DNA from: Sclerodactyla briareus
Taxonomy: Eukaryota; Echinodermata; Holothuroidea; Dendrochirotida; Sclerodactylidae
Length of the DNA: 64,000 nucleotides
Direction of reading: 5' to 3'
Assembly (NCBI GenBank): GCA_026419785.1
Contig: JAODTK010004721.1
Coordinates: 124,001-188,000, forward strand
Position numbers and translations under genes: made by a program. Position 1 is the stretch's first letter. The number at the start of each line of letters is the position of its first letter. Below, in pieces: positions 36,122 to 47,842 of the stretch. The notes under the pieces were generated by a model, which made no database searches, was not told the origin of the DNA, and saw nothing but the letters and a program-made list of their open reading frames with translations.

Positions 36122-36230
36122 AAATACATAACTACATAATACATACTACATACAGAATACACACATACATACATACATTACATACTAATAAATACCTACA
36201 TACATACATAAATACATACATACATTACCA
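36122..36230 (+). repeat. TACA/TAAATACA microsatellite
   Basis: Imperfect ATAC tetranucleotide tract interrupted by AAT-type units. A short GC-rich patch (36236-36335) follows. Confidence 0.85.
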
Positions 36231-36566
36231 TAGATGCGCGAGGGGGGTACCAGCAGGGTACAGGCACTAGGGGGATGGCATGCTTGAGCGCGCCTCGGAG
36301 CGCCAGCAGCACGAGCACCCCGCGGGGCGATGACGGCATAGCCTTTACAAGAGAGCTCGGACGGACGCCAACTGGCTAAGTTCCGATGTTCCCATATATA
36401 ATAGGAGGAAACTTGAAGTCATTTCGCGTTTAAACAATCGATGGGATTTATTCAATGGCATGTTAGGACTTCGATGATTGGTAGAGTGATAGAACTGATA
36501 GCCGAACCATACAAAAGTGATGCTCAGCAAAAAAAAACATGTCAAAAACCTATGCACATGAAATAT

Positions 36567-36570
<4 letters not shown>

Positions 36571-36619
<49 letters not shown>

Positions 36620-36704
36620 GCATATATAGATAATATATAATATAATATATATCTTATATATATATATATTATATATAATCTATATATATATATATACGAA
36701 CGTA
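36571..36704 (+). repeat. AT dinucleotide microsatellite
   Basis: Long imperfect (TA)n interrupted by short TAAT and TAGA units. Confidence 0.9.
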
Positions 36705-37301
36705 GCACGAAATCATGTATCTTTTCCCAGGCAACATGATGGCGTAAAACATTACTTGTGAAGATGAGCAACGTCAGGTCTATGAGGCAGTTATTCCATT
36801 GCCTGTTTCTTGGACTTTGTCAGTAATATATGAAAAGAAAAAAATTGTGTTACGTCAAGAAAAACAATATGATGAATTATGGGTGACTTACGCCTCAAGT
36901 TCCTATCAGAAATGAAGCATGAAGCAGTGCGTCCCCCCATCTTCATTTTTGTTTTCTGTGAATGAACGGATCAGTTAAATTATAAAACTACCGGGGGAGT
37001 CCCTGGCATCGTAGAAAAAGGAGGCATGCCTTTTGCAGATATCGAACTTTCAGTTTCCCAACTTATGATTCAGTGCTGTTACACCGTCTCTGGTATTGAT
37101 AGATCCTATCTAGTTATCACTGTTCGAAGATACTCGATACATTATTCTCTTCCACTCTCAAGAAAAATTTGTGAATTTTTTTGGTCTGCGATGGCTTTCA
37201 TCTGTGTGTATTTTCTTATCTGAAGTAATGACCTTTTACCTGGTGAAGTTTTTTCAAATTCGCAATTGTTTACAACGCGACTGTCTCAGAATCCTTGACA
37301 C

Positions 37302-37475
37302 TTCAGAGCGGTGCAATGATTCTAATAGGGTCGTATGGGCATTTGAAGGAGAGCTGTTCTACTTCGGGGGAGCCCGGTGAAAGAAAAACTCTTGCCCGGT
37401 ATTACATTTCTGGCAAATGAATCTGTAGTCCTTCAACACGTTTCACTGCCTCATGACGCACTTTCACCTGCTATT
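37302..37475 (+). CDS. Ig-like domain exon on the plus strand
   Basis: After a good acceptor (cgactgtctcag) the plus strand reads SERCNDSNRVVWAFEGELFY: a Cys then W eight residues on, as in an Ig B-C strand pair. After a slip near 37368 it reads GEPGERKTLARYYISGK, and after another NESVVLQHVSLPHDA followed by FTCY, matching the E-F strands (D-A-x-F-x-C). A GTAAAC possible donor lies just after. Two or three one-base slips are needed. It is opposite in orientation to the main receptor gene, so it belongs to another gene or a rearranged fragment. Confidence 0.45.
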
Positions 37476-37639
37476 AGTAAACTCTGATATCCGTGTATTC
37501 GGTGACGTATCAGGTGGTATAGGGAATAAATATAGGTAATATAAATAAAATAAATAATTTATCATCACAAAAGATGTCAGTTTTCATGGTCGGAACGAAC
37601 CACGAGGTATGAAGTAAGCATAACACTTCCTTACCAACA

Positions 37640-37780
37640 CAGTTCTGAACCATGTATGCGGAGGGGCCGCGAATGAATTCAGTTAGAAAACATTGAACAT
37701 CACCAGAATATGTTGTATTGTAATTTTCCCAGTCACCAGTATATGCGCACGCGACACGAAGATAGATTTGTCCGAAATTG
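37640..37780 (-). CDS. Possible extracellular exon of unknown fold
   Basis: A long pyrimidine tract precedes the frame, and a consensus donor (GTTG|GTAAGG) follows it. The translation reads YNFGQIYLRVACAYTGDWEN, then YNTTYSGDVQCFLTEFIRG, then PSAYMVQNCV: three Cys and an N-glycosylation-type NTT. This could be an Ig or other secreted domain; I cannot place it. No exact AG acceptor is visible where expected. Confidence 0.3.
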
Positions 37781-38616
37781 TAGGAGGGGGGGGCGGTGGG
37801 AGGCAAGGGCAATGATGAAAATCAGAGCAAAGATTTGAGCGAATTCAAGGGAATTCCTGTTTTTGTAAATACCTTGTTAATCTGTAGTAGTAACGAGTGT
37901 CCCAATCGATAGATTAAAATATATATTATGTTGTCACTTCATTGTAGTACATACGAAGACCAGAGAAATTTAAGGGAGGAGGACAAATCACGCAGTGCAA
38001 AACAGAAAAATACTTAAACAATAGGTCCAGATCAAGCGCAGGTGTTAGTAAAATGGACAGTAATGATCTGTAGCTTGAATGATTGTCCTTACCAATCGTA
38101 GGAATAGCTTGGCGTGGTAAAGTAGCATACGGTTTTGAAAGCAAATCAAGCAAATAACTCAATTCCTATATCCCATATATTGGAAACGTTATCTATGGAA
38201 ACAAGGAGAAGAAAACGGGATTCCAATAAACATTTGAAATTTGATGAATGGAGTGACACATTGGAGAGTCTTTTAACCCAATACGAACAAAAAAAGAAAA
38301 CAAAATGACTTTGTGCCAATAATCTTAGTGTCTCACGTTCCCATTTCCTAACTTTTTTCGATGCGCTTTATGAATACTACTTTCCTGGATTTTGCCGCCA
38401 AGAAAGTTGACCAGAACTGCACTCGGTTGTCATTAGACACTTGAGCGAATATTGTCTTTCAATTCCTTGGAATCGCTGAAATATTGTTACCACATAATTG
38501 TATTGGTAAAAGGAAATGTGTGCTTTTTTCTAAAAAATGATGAAATGTTGACATGAAATCATTCTCCTTCTTCAACACGTTCGAAATAAGTCAACCCGTT
38601 AATACTGGATTTTGCA

Positions 38617-38662
<46 letters not shown>

Positions 38663-38689
38663 TATATATAGATATATAGTATATATATA

Positions 38690-38728
<39 letters not shown>

Positions 38729-40086
38729 TATATATAGATATATATCTATATATATATTATATATATATATATATAATAGATATAGTGATAGATCGATAGA
38801 GCATAAGATAGTATATAGATACATAGATATCCGCTCCGTTAAATCAGGTCGTGTTAACGAGGGTCTAATAGTGTTTTGTCAACAGCATCTTTTGGTTATG
38901 ATACCTCTTACACACATTTTTCATCCCCACTCTTCTCAATGGTATGGTTCTTCGGAGAGAAAATGGCAAAGAACATTTTTGGGAGGGGAGTTTCCCGTCA
39001 CCACAGACCAAACTCAGTTTTTCCACGTCCGTCCAAATTTCCCCAAAAGTTAAAATCACAATTAATTTGTTACTATTATTGGCCTGACTGTCACTCTGTG
39101 CCATGTTCCAACGAAGTAAAATTTGTCTGTTTGCTGATGCATCATTATCTATTTGTTGTTTCATCCGTCACACATCGATTCAATCACAATTACGTATTAC
39201 CATTGATGACATTAATATTTCAATAGTCTATGTTGTTAAATTTCCTGACTTAATTTTTCATCAGTTATGTTTTAAAAAAATTGCCTGGAATCTCTCATTC
39301 AGGTTGGAAGATTCATATAGATAGTATCCTAACATAGTATATTATAACTTCAACCTTGGTACTCTCATATATAAGTAGTCGAGAGTAGTCTAAAATAAAA
39401 AATTAGACAAGGGGCAATCACGCTTTGATCATCGTTGGGATTCTCCTATCAAATCAATAACTCACGCTGCTAGAAGGCCCCTCTCTACTTCCTGCTATCG
39501 GATTTGCGTGTGAACCCTCATTGATGCATAGCCAGGCCTATACTTTCCTGCCTTATGTACCCGTGTTTCTACGTTTTTATGTTTGTGAGAGTATTCCCGC
39601 GCGTCCAGTTGCTGTGTATTGATCGGTTCCTTTAGTCCGATCAGTGGACCAAGTGATCGCATTCTCATCCTTGTATTCATTGTATTATCGTTTGCTGCAC
39701 ACTTGGGAAAAGAATGAAGTGTTTTTATTCTGTTTGGGTCTGTTCTTGCCTCCATCTGTTGTACGGGCTGCGGTCATGGGATTAAAGGGTAAGTTTTCTG
39801 TCGGAGAATTGAAATGTGGGTGGATTTCACAAATCGGAGTTGAGCTTCAAACTAGGAGTTAGTTTTGAGCAGACCAGGGAGGGTGGGTTAATGTTTATAC
39901 GTGTCGGAATGTATCAACTGCTGAGTTGGTAGCGAATTTGGGGGCGTTGTAGTTTTTATGTTTCTACGTGGGCCCATAAGTGACGTGCAGTATTGTAGTC
40001 ATCGGGATAAAATGCCTGTTGCTGCGTCGTATGCTGGACGCTGATGGGACGTAGCCGTTGAACCGGCTTGCGGACAAGTTGCTGGA
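37781..40086. other. No gene recognised; contains AT microsatellite
   Basis: Apart from the AT tract at 38619-38790, no exon or RNA gene was recognised. 38870-39230 plus has overlapping open frames in two registers without a recognisable domain. Confidence 0.35.
38619..38790 (+). repeat. AT dinucleotide microsatellite
   Basis: Very long imperfect (TA)n, grading into ATAGAT units up to about 38830. Confidence 0.9.
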
Positions 40087-40109
40087 GGGGGGGGGGGGGG
40101 GGGGGGGGG
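40087..40109 (+). repeat. G23 homopolymer
   Basis: Twenty-three consecutive G residues. Confidence 0.9.
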
Positions 40110-40599
40110 ATGGTTGGTTGATATTCAGTTCTAACTATTCGCCATAACCAATCAATCGGTACTGTAACCAGACAGAATATACAAGCTGGGCTTAATCCAG
40201 GAAATGCTCAGGTGGCGTACTGTACTCCTGGGGGCAAAAGGGGAGGGGGGTTTCCCTGGAATGAATTGTTTGGGACGAAATTTTGACCTTGTCGCAGGTT
40301 ACCAAGGTTTGTAATTAACAAAAATCACGCTGATTAGGTACATTTCATGCCCTACGGTGACTCCGAAATGCAGTTGATGAGGAACATGGAAGTATTGTGG
40401 TCAAATTTCCCGGAACGAGTGTCACCGTATTTTCGTACGTTTGCACAATTGGAACTTGTTTCTCCTATAAACAGACCGAGTAGGTCCAGTTGGCAGACAT
40501 CAGTGCATTATTAGAATCGTTTTAAAATGATTCTCTTTAGAAATTCCTTAGAGTTGGCATAGAATATCATATGGATTTCTTTGGAGATTCTTCACAGAT

Positions 40600-41085
40600 C
40601 CTATCAAATCCTATAAATCTTCTTTAGAAATTCTTTAGAATTCTATAGAGTTTCTATAGATTATCCTATAGATTTTCTTTAGAATTCTTCAGAATTCCAT
40701 AGAGTTTCTATAGAACATCCTATAGATTTTCTTCAGACTTCTTTAGAAATTCTTTAGAATTCCTATACCGTTCCAACAGAATATCCTATTGTTTGCTCCT
40801 GTTCAGAAAAGTCTATGTTTCTATAGAATATCCTATAGATTATATCCTATAGAAATTCTACAGAGTGTCTACAGAATATTCTATTGATTTCCTTTAGAAA
40901 TTCTTCAGAGATTCTATAGAGTTTCTATAGATTATCCTATAGATTTTTTCCTCAATACATTTTCAGAAATTATACAGAGTGTCTATAGAATATCCTATAG
41001 ATTTTCTTAACAATTATTTAAAGATTCTATAGAGTTTCTATAGAATATCCTATAGAGTTTCGCAGAAATTTTTCTTGGAATTTCT
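40600..41085 (+). repeat. Degenerate minisatellite (TCTATAGAATATCCTATAGA core)
   Basis: Variants of TATCCTATAGATTTTCTTTA and AGAATTCTATAGAGTTTCTA recur every 45-75 bp, for example near 40664, 40709, 40828, 40934, 40991 and 41046. It is AT-rich with embedded small palindromes such as CTATAG. Edges fade into similar sequence back to about 40530 and forward to about 41150. Confidence 0.75.
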
Positions 41086-41340
41086 TCAAAAAATTCTTTA
41101 GAAAATTTATAGAGGTGATCTACAGAATATTGTTAGCGTTTCTATAGATTTTCTAAATGGAATTCTATGAAACTTACTTTTTCGTAAGGGAATTCATTTT
41201 ATTTCCCAACTTTCTTGTCTGTAAATACACAGGGCAAAGACCATATCCATCCATATCCTCCGTGTCTCCTTCTATATTTCTGTGACGAAGAGTAGGCAGA
41301 AAGGACATCTATTGATAGATTCAGTGACGATCGGCGATAG

Positions 41341-42250
41341 TCAGAATATGTATATGGTTCTCAGCAGTTATTTCTCTTCGGTTTTCACTCAAGAAAACCT
41401 TGATAGTTTTTGATGACCTCGTTGTTGGTATGTCTCCTAATAGTGTTAGCGATTTGGTTTGTACGCCAGGCTTGGTTAAGGAGGAATTACAGAAATAAGA
41501 ACTGTAAGCTCCTGGGCTGGACGGACGGACTTCAATCGTTCCGCCTAAAGTCGTTTGCTGATGAATCGTTTGTTCCGTTAGCTCTCATTTTCAATAACCC
41601 CTTCAGAAAATTCTGGGATAAGAAGGCAACTGTTTTTCGCCTATGTTCAAGGAAGGTAATCGTTCTTATTCGTGTAATAACAGGCCAGTGAGTCTAACTA
41701 GTGTTGTTTAATAATTGAATCATGAATTGGGGATCATTTGGTGATTCGTGAGTCTCAGCATGTCTTCAGAGAAAATCGTTCGTGCTTGACTAATTTACTG
41801 GAATCATGGAAGATGTTACTAGTTGTCTATTAACGCGCGGTAAAGCTGTCGATATTATTTTCCTAGACTTTCGGAAAGTCTTTGATACCGGTTGCCTCAT
41901 CAACCTTTGGGTTTGGATATCACCGACAATGACCTGGAGTAGATGCAAGAGTGGCTTACAACAGGGGCAGAGAGTTTCCATTGATGGGCGTGTTCCTACC
42001 TGCAGATGGTCACCATCGTGGTTCCCATGGTGTCGGTTCTTTGCCCTTTACTCTTTTTGGGTTGGATTCTCAGCGTGATCATACGTAATTTCAAAAGATG
42101 GCTACGAGATTAGTGCACTGTCTGCGGATTTGCCGTATGTGGGAAGATTGAAGCGTCTTGTTGTGACTTCGCAAATTTGGGGTGATGTGATTCAGGTTTT
42201 CAAAATTGTCTAATGACTTCGATAACTTTCCTTTCGACTCTTCGACCATT
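41341..42250 (+). pseudogene. LINE (CR1/Jockey-like) reverse transcriptase remnant
   Basis: Pieces of a non-LTR retrotransposon reverse transcriptase appear in order across three frames: YFSSVFTQENL-like (41369-41398), GWTDGLQSFRLKSFADE with PLALIFNNPFR (about 41510-41610), PVSLTS (41688-41705), QHVFRENRSCLTNLLES (41760-41808), AVDIIFLDFRKVFDT (41845-41890), RVSIDG, and a VPMVSVLCPLLF segment standing for the usual VPQGSVLGPLLF (about 42010-42055). The YADD-type centre is not cleanly visible; ALSADLPYVGRLKR near 42117 lies where it should be. Multiple frameshifts make it non-functional as written. No 3' tail or target-site duplication was recognised. Confidence 0.75.
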
Positions 42251-45200
42251 AATGTTACTCCCTAATAGGGGTCACTGCCTCAGGCTACATGGTGAACGTT
42301 GCAGACCAGACATTCGGAGGCATCCTGTTCGCACAGGGTGAATAATGAGTTGGAATAGCTCCGCTGCAGAAGTTGTTTGGTCTGTGTTAATGCCTTCAAG
42401 AACAGTCTTGCCTTGTTTTCCAGAAATTGTCGGGGATTCGTTGAGTTCTGTTGTCCTTGTTCTTGAGTTGTTTTTGATTTCAGTTCCCTTCTGACCCTCT
42501 CCTACGACCCTGAACTAATATGTGTGTTTGGGGAGGCCGTGTATTCTCTGCATTGTGTACTATTTATGTCGGGGAGATGAGGTTCACTCGTACATGCTCG
42601 TATTTATCCAATAATGTTGTAATATTCTATGTATCATCATGGTGTATCCAAACTGAAAATATAATACAACTTGGAAGACAATTTTGCACAATGTGCATGC
42701 GATCACCTACCAAACACCAATACACTCAGACCTCTTAGTGAACTTTTCTAGCCAGCCATGACGATTATATTGTTGTTGTTTTTTTGACAACCACCGCCTG
42801 AATATAAATAAAATGAAGAGCTGAAATCGACTAAAATTCCACAGGACTGTGGGATAATAGTCAGGAGAGTACGCGTTCCTACTCTCCGTAAAGAGGGCGA
42901 CGCAAACTTGATACCTGGCGTTAAAAACAATCACAAATGTTCAATGCAGTTATGTGTAAAAGGTTGATGGCGGTTGTGATATCATACTGTGAATGATACC
43001 AGTAAAACCTAAATTAACCAAACGAACTAAAGTTGCAAAAATGATGATCGACTTTCCGACAGATGACAGAATTGTCTGAACATCGAAGTATCACTAACAT
43101 AGTCCGTAATCTGAATCGCTTCATACATCATAACATACACCGTGTTTCAGTGTGAGATATTGGCATGTTATTCATTCCAATCTTTAGCGTGGCGATAAGG
43201 GAAATTCGATTTTAGAGAGATTTGACTCGAGTCGGTCGGGCCTACAAACCTTAGGCGGTTCGGAGGCCTGTCTTTAAAATATGGTTAACTGGTGCGGCTG
43301 GAAAAAGAATGTCTTTCTATTAGCTCAAGAGGCACCACAGGCTGGTGTCTGATGCGTCTTAGAAGTAAGGCGAATCGCGTGCATACCACATCTTATTATG
43401 ACGAGGTTTTTTTTTTTTTTTTTTCAGACGATTACTACCATTACGATACGACCCGGTTCCAGACCACGCCCTGATCATGGCTTACTACTTTCGGTTCTCT
43501 TTCTGGTCTCAAATGTGATTGGTGGAGTTTTGTTTCTTTGGAGTATAGTTTGGAATGTTATTGTTCCAGTTCTGTTTCGTTTTGAGTAAGAATTTGGGAG
43601 GTTATTTTTCAAGGTCTTTGACGCGCATCTGATAAACAATAGCAAGCGAACACGACTAGCAACGGCCGCTCAGCCCATGATTTTACAATATGTGAAAACC
43701 GAGAAACCCTTTATTTCGAAAATAAATTTATATATCCGTAGCATAGTATCGGCCCTGAGTCTGGCCTCCACATGCCGGGAAATGTGTCCTACTGAATGTA
43801 AAAACTCTCGTCCGACGTTGGCACTTGAAACCATTATTGGAGGAGACATCCACGTCCTGAACGCACATGAATCCAGGAGCGAAGATCCCTGTTCGTCCAC
43901 GCTTACTCGTGTAATTCTCGAAAGCAAACATATGTTGCATTACCAAGTGCCTGTTATCTCTGATACAAAAAATGGGAATAATGAAGAGATACGAGGGCCC
44001 GGGCTAACGGCATAATAGGGGGTTAGAACATTGTAGCCCATACTATTACGCCATAAAACCGTTTCGGTTTTAAAAACGAAGGCCCGATATCTTTTGTTAT
44101 TCCTAGTCATCAAACTTCCACTATTTCCTGGAATAAAATGCAAAAAATGGCAGGAAAACAACCTTGTTATGTGTTCATCATTCAATTTTCCGACCTACAG
44201 TTACGTAGGCCTGAAATGGTCTTAGTACAATAGCGCTATGGGAATATGCATGCTTAACCTTAACCCGCTACTCTTGCCGATCGACACAGTTCTCATACTG
44301 TCGTTGTATTGCCAATGGCTGGCGCGAGCTACGTACATACAGTGAGGTTTCAGCTAAACTCATCTCGAGTCACTACTCCCGTCGAGGATTGGATTAGTTT
44401 GATACACTTTGCTGAGTTATAAGGGAAATGTTCAGAAAAATGCCGATTAATTAGGACGTTCAACGTCACAACAACCGTTGGCGTAATACCCTCATAATTT
44501 CATTTCGACATCTGTCCAGAACCGCAATAATGCCAGTTTCATGTTGTCTGGTTGTGACTGGTTGATTGGTTGCGACGGGTGTTTGAACCATTCTTTATAT
44601 AATTTTTAATAGTTTTAAGGCTGATGGATGAGGATCGCGTATTTGACTGTGAAGCTTGTCCCTCGACCCTGGATAATTTTAATGAGTCGTCAAAGGTCAC
44701 AGCCTAGGACTACAGGTCGACGAAGGAATTTCCGGTAAATTGTAGTTCTAATTCCTGACTCGATTCTGACTCGATATACGCTTTAGGCATCAGGTTACGT
44801 AACGGCCTTATCATCTGACGCAGTGGAGAATACGTACTTGGACGGCGTAGGGCCTACATTTTATGACAAAAATTGATACCACTATGACGAAACACCATAA
44901 AAAAATCGTTGATCGACATTTCAAGTTTCCCATGTTATATCGTGACGCTTCCAGCCAATGCTTTGTCTTGGAATTATAACTGGTTATAATGCACGTTCAC
45001 AGACTAAACTTACATGATTCTCGGGTGGTATTTATGAATCTTCAATAAAACTATTGCTGGGTACGGAATATGCATGAATAATATTCAACCAGTACATTAG
45101 AAGCCATTATAAAAGGAAACAAATGCGGGTCAGCGAGGATTAGCGTCTTCTGCCAAAAGAAAAGGAGAATGCAGAATGTCCTCCTGGGAGCCACGCCAAT

Positions 45201-46345
45201 TCGTGCATTCTAGAGGACCTAGAGACCGTCTCGACTCTCGAGACGAGGGACGTGGAATAGTGTAACAACTAGGCCAGTATGTTGCTAGTTCGGCTGTTGG
45301 CGGTCAGTCACATTCAGTCACATACAGTAGGGTGGAAGAGGCAGAAGAAGCTGGCAGCTAAGCTCAGGTAGATAATGCAGGTAATTGATAATGGATATAT
45401 TAGGCATAAGCAAATCAAATTGCCCCAAAGTTATAGTGCGTGTCTGTTCACAGAATAATATTCGGACTTAATGATTCAAAAAGCCGCTATTGTTTTCACC
45501 TTTTTTTTTTTTATCCAAACCCTGTTATTTCGATCCCCAACCATGATAAAATAAATTTGGAAACGAACCCGAACCTAAGTAAAAACATGTAAATCCAGTT
45601 ACTATGCTACTGAAAAAAAGAGAAAGGTTGATATTTTGGTCAATTCATTCAATATAATTAGAGGGGAGGAAGGGGAAGTGTGGTATTGGATAACGCTCGT
45701 TACTGTGGTAGCCTAAGCGACCATCAATTATCATTATAAAACAAAACAATAATTTGTTCCGATATTCTAGATGGTGTTAGACCTTATGATATGGTATCAA
45801 TTTCGCGAAAGTTGATCTGACATGACTGCACGCACTAAATGAGAAAAATGTTTTAAGACACCTGTCTACATACACCTTGGATGCTTCATGGTTTTTGTCA
45901 TGAAGTAGCTCTGCCTATGTCAATCAATACATAGCTATATAATAGCAATTAGGACCTACAACAGTATTTTTTCAGAGGCACACAAGTCTGTTCACAGATC
46001 TAGCTAGCTTTTGTACGAAATTCTCATACATAGGGAAGCCTAAGCTGATGAACTTACCCACATAGTAGTAGTACCACGCAAGGGTAGCAATTGTCCTGGA
46101 GGGGTTACCAATTGAGAAACTAATTGGCATACAGAGAGGTGATCAATAATTTTTTGGTTTAAGGAGCCATAGAATTTGAATGCTTGCATGAGGGGAACAG
46201 GACAGAAATGCGCTCGGGCTCTACTGTGAGAGTAAAGAGGGGGGCTCGTCCTTCACATATGTAATAATAGAGCATATGAGCGTAAATAGTCCTACAATAC
46301 AGGTCAAACTTTGAAAGTTCTTGACCTATTCACTATATGCATTCG
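42251..46345. other. No gene recognised
   Basis: A T18 run at 43407-43424, a TATAAAAGG at 45108-45116 and an inverted GTCTCGACTCTCGAGAC near 45226 are present. The frame pair at 43677-44015 (+) and 43670-43927 (-) is open on both strands without a recognisable domain. Confidence 0.35.
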
Positions 46346-46460
46346 GTCCCGGTCTCAGGGCCTCGCTGGTCTCGGTCTTAGTCTCGTAGTTGTGTTCCTG
46401 ATCTCGGTCTCGGTCTCGACATTCTCTGGTCTCGGCCTCGGATGTGCTGGTCTCGACTGC
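46346..46460 (+). repeat. GGTCTC-type hexamer repeat
   Basis: CTCGGT / GGTCTC units recur imperfectly (for example near 46370, 46410 and 46430) and keep both strands open, which explains the long overlapping frames here. Confidence 0.7.
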
Positions 46461-46785
46461 ACCTGCGTTGTTCGCACATCTAATGGCATTTTGTTCTATA
46501 GATTGCCCAAATTGTTCGACAGTCAAAGATATGGGATACTGCGGATGACATCGACATCACCAGTTTTAGAGACGGTGTTAGACATATGTTACAGCTACCA
46601 ATACTCGGCTTCTAATTTTTTTGTCAAGTGCAATCGTCATGCAACTGATTATCTTTAATTGACACAGGTCGAAGAGGTAGTATTCTCGAACAAACGAATA
46701 AAATTCTGCGCATTCTGTTTCTATTCAGATTCCAACACTAACCCACTCCCACCCACCTAGTGACGCCCCAAGGGGTAGTGAGAAC

Positions 46786-46953
46786 CTCGTATCAGCTGAC
46801 ATTGGACATGAGATTGAGGTCCCCTTGATGCATTTATTAACAAAATTCATAGGGTCATGTTTACAAGATAATTCATTATAATCAAAATCGCGCCAATAGC
46901 TTTCCAATCGGATCCTTTGCAGTATCACCTCCGAGGAAGTCGTGCGGAAAAAC
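46786..46953 (-). CDS. Kinase-like exon, C-terminal lobe (subdomains X-XI)
   Basis: Acceptor cttcactcag and donor GAG|GTTCTC bound 168 bp of phase 2/2. It reads FFRTTSSEVILQRIRLESYW, then RDFDYNELSCKHDPMNFVN, then KCIKGTSISCPMSADT. The closing part follows the kinase subdomain XI pattern: a hydrophobic helix, C, a short linker and (R)P-x-(S/A)-x-(D/E), with the usual Arg replaced by Cys. The overall look is of a tyrosine-kinase-like C-lobe. It lies downstream, on the same strand, of the blocks at 47714-47842 and 49491-49860. Confidence 0.5.
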
Positions 46954-47713
46954 CTGAGTGAAGGGGCCTCAAGAATGAGACAGAAAGTACTCAAAGAAAT
47001 TGTTTGAACTTAAAGATGATCAATTCTATCACCCGAAAGCCCAATTACTTTTCTATTCCCAGTCAAGACCCATTGAAATTTTCCAGGCACAAAAGAGGAA
47101 ACCTGAGCAGAAATCACCCATGTTAGCTACGCTGATTCTGGGATAACCACGACAGCTTCCTAAGAAGAAAAGAAAAAAAATGAAGAGGCGGCCATGACCT
47201 TGCGAAGTAACAACACACCCTTCACCACTATTGATATTGACTACTTGAAAACAAACCGTCTCAATGATGTTTGTCTGCCCTGAGCGAGCAAAAGAGCTGT
47301 AATTGATTACCCGTTAATTAACTTCTTCATAACTAGTCTCGTCCAGATATCAACACGTGCTGAGGATCGGAGAATGTCTAACCGGTTTATAAACTTACTT
47401 TTTTAGGAACCTGTTGTTACTTTCTATGGGGCCAACCCCTCCAAATACCAAACAGCCAACCAATCACTTGCCTAGTCTGTCGTGCACATTGATTTCCCCT
47501 CCTACGTTTGTAGCAATACAGTCAATTAATAGTTAGATACTCAAACTCGAAAGTTGCCGTCCAGCGCAAACCCTTGATTCAATGTGACTATATGTTTGTC
47601 GAATCATTAGCCATCAACAAGTCGAAACCAACAACATGCGGCGTTTTTCCAAAGGGCATTGATAATGTCTATAGATCAGATATTTATAGTTGCGCGTATA
47701 TGACTTCAAGAAC

Positions 47714-47842
47714 CTTTGTGATTTGCTTTGAAATACCAGCGATGTCCCTCAGCGGATTATGGTACAAGATTCCACCCCAAGCAAACACTTCAATCCACCT
47801 CTTACTGGGCTTCAGAGCATGGCCTATATATTCCAATAGCGT
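47714..47842 (-). CDS. Kinase-like exon, subdomains VIII-IX
   Basis: A pyrimidine-rich acceptor (cgttcgtcattccatcctag) is followed by TLLEYIGHALKPSKRWIEVF, then AWGGILYHNPLRDIAGIS. This fits the end of a kinase activation segment (P-x-E-x-hydrophobic) and the F-helix S-D-V-F-A-x-G motif. The motif's Asp is Glu here (IEVFAWG). The donor is uncertain: GTTCTT after KQITK or GTATTT after DIAG. The H-R-D and D-F-G motifs were not found between this block and 49.5 kb. Confidence 0.45.

Larger units (their letters stand above)
33670..37301. other. Upstream of the receptor gene; no firm exon
   Basis: The minus strand at 33949-33670 is open (see Ig V-like exon). 35126-35347 minus has a hydrophobic segment, TISICFLISFFLISGMIF, that could be a membrane or signal segment, but no Met or splice context supports it. 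The receptor's promoter, first exon and signal peptide should lie in or beyond this stretch and were not identified. Confidence 0.35.

Noticed and set aside
45108..45116. TATAAAAGG as a core promoter on plus
   Set aside because: No plus-strand gene was recognised downstream; an isolated TATA-like word is weak evidence in AT-rich DNA.
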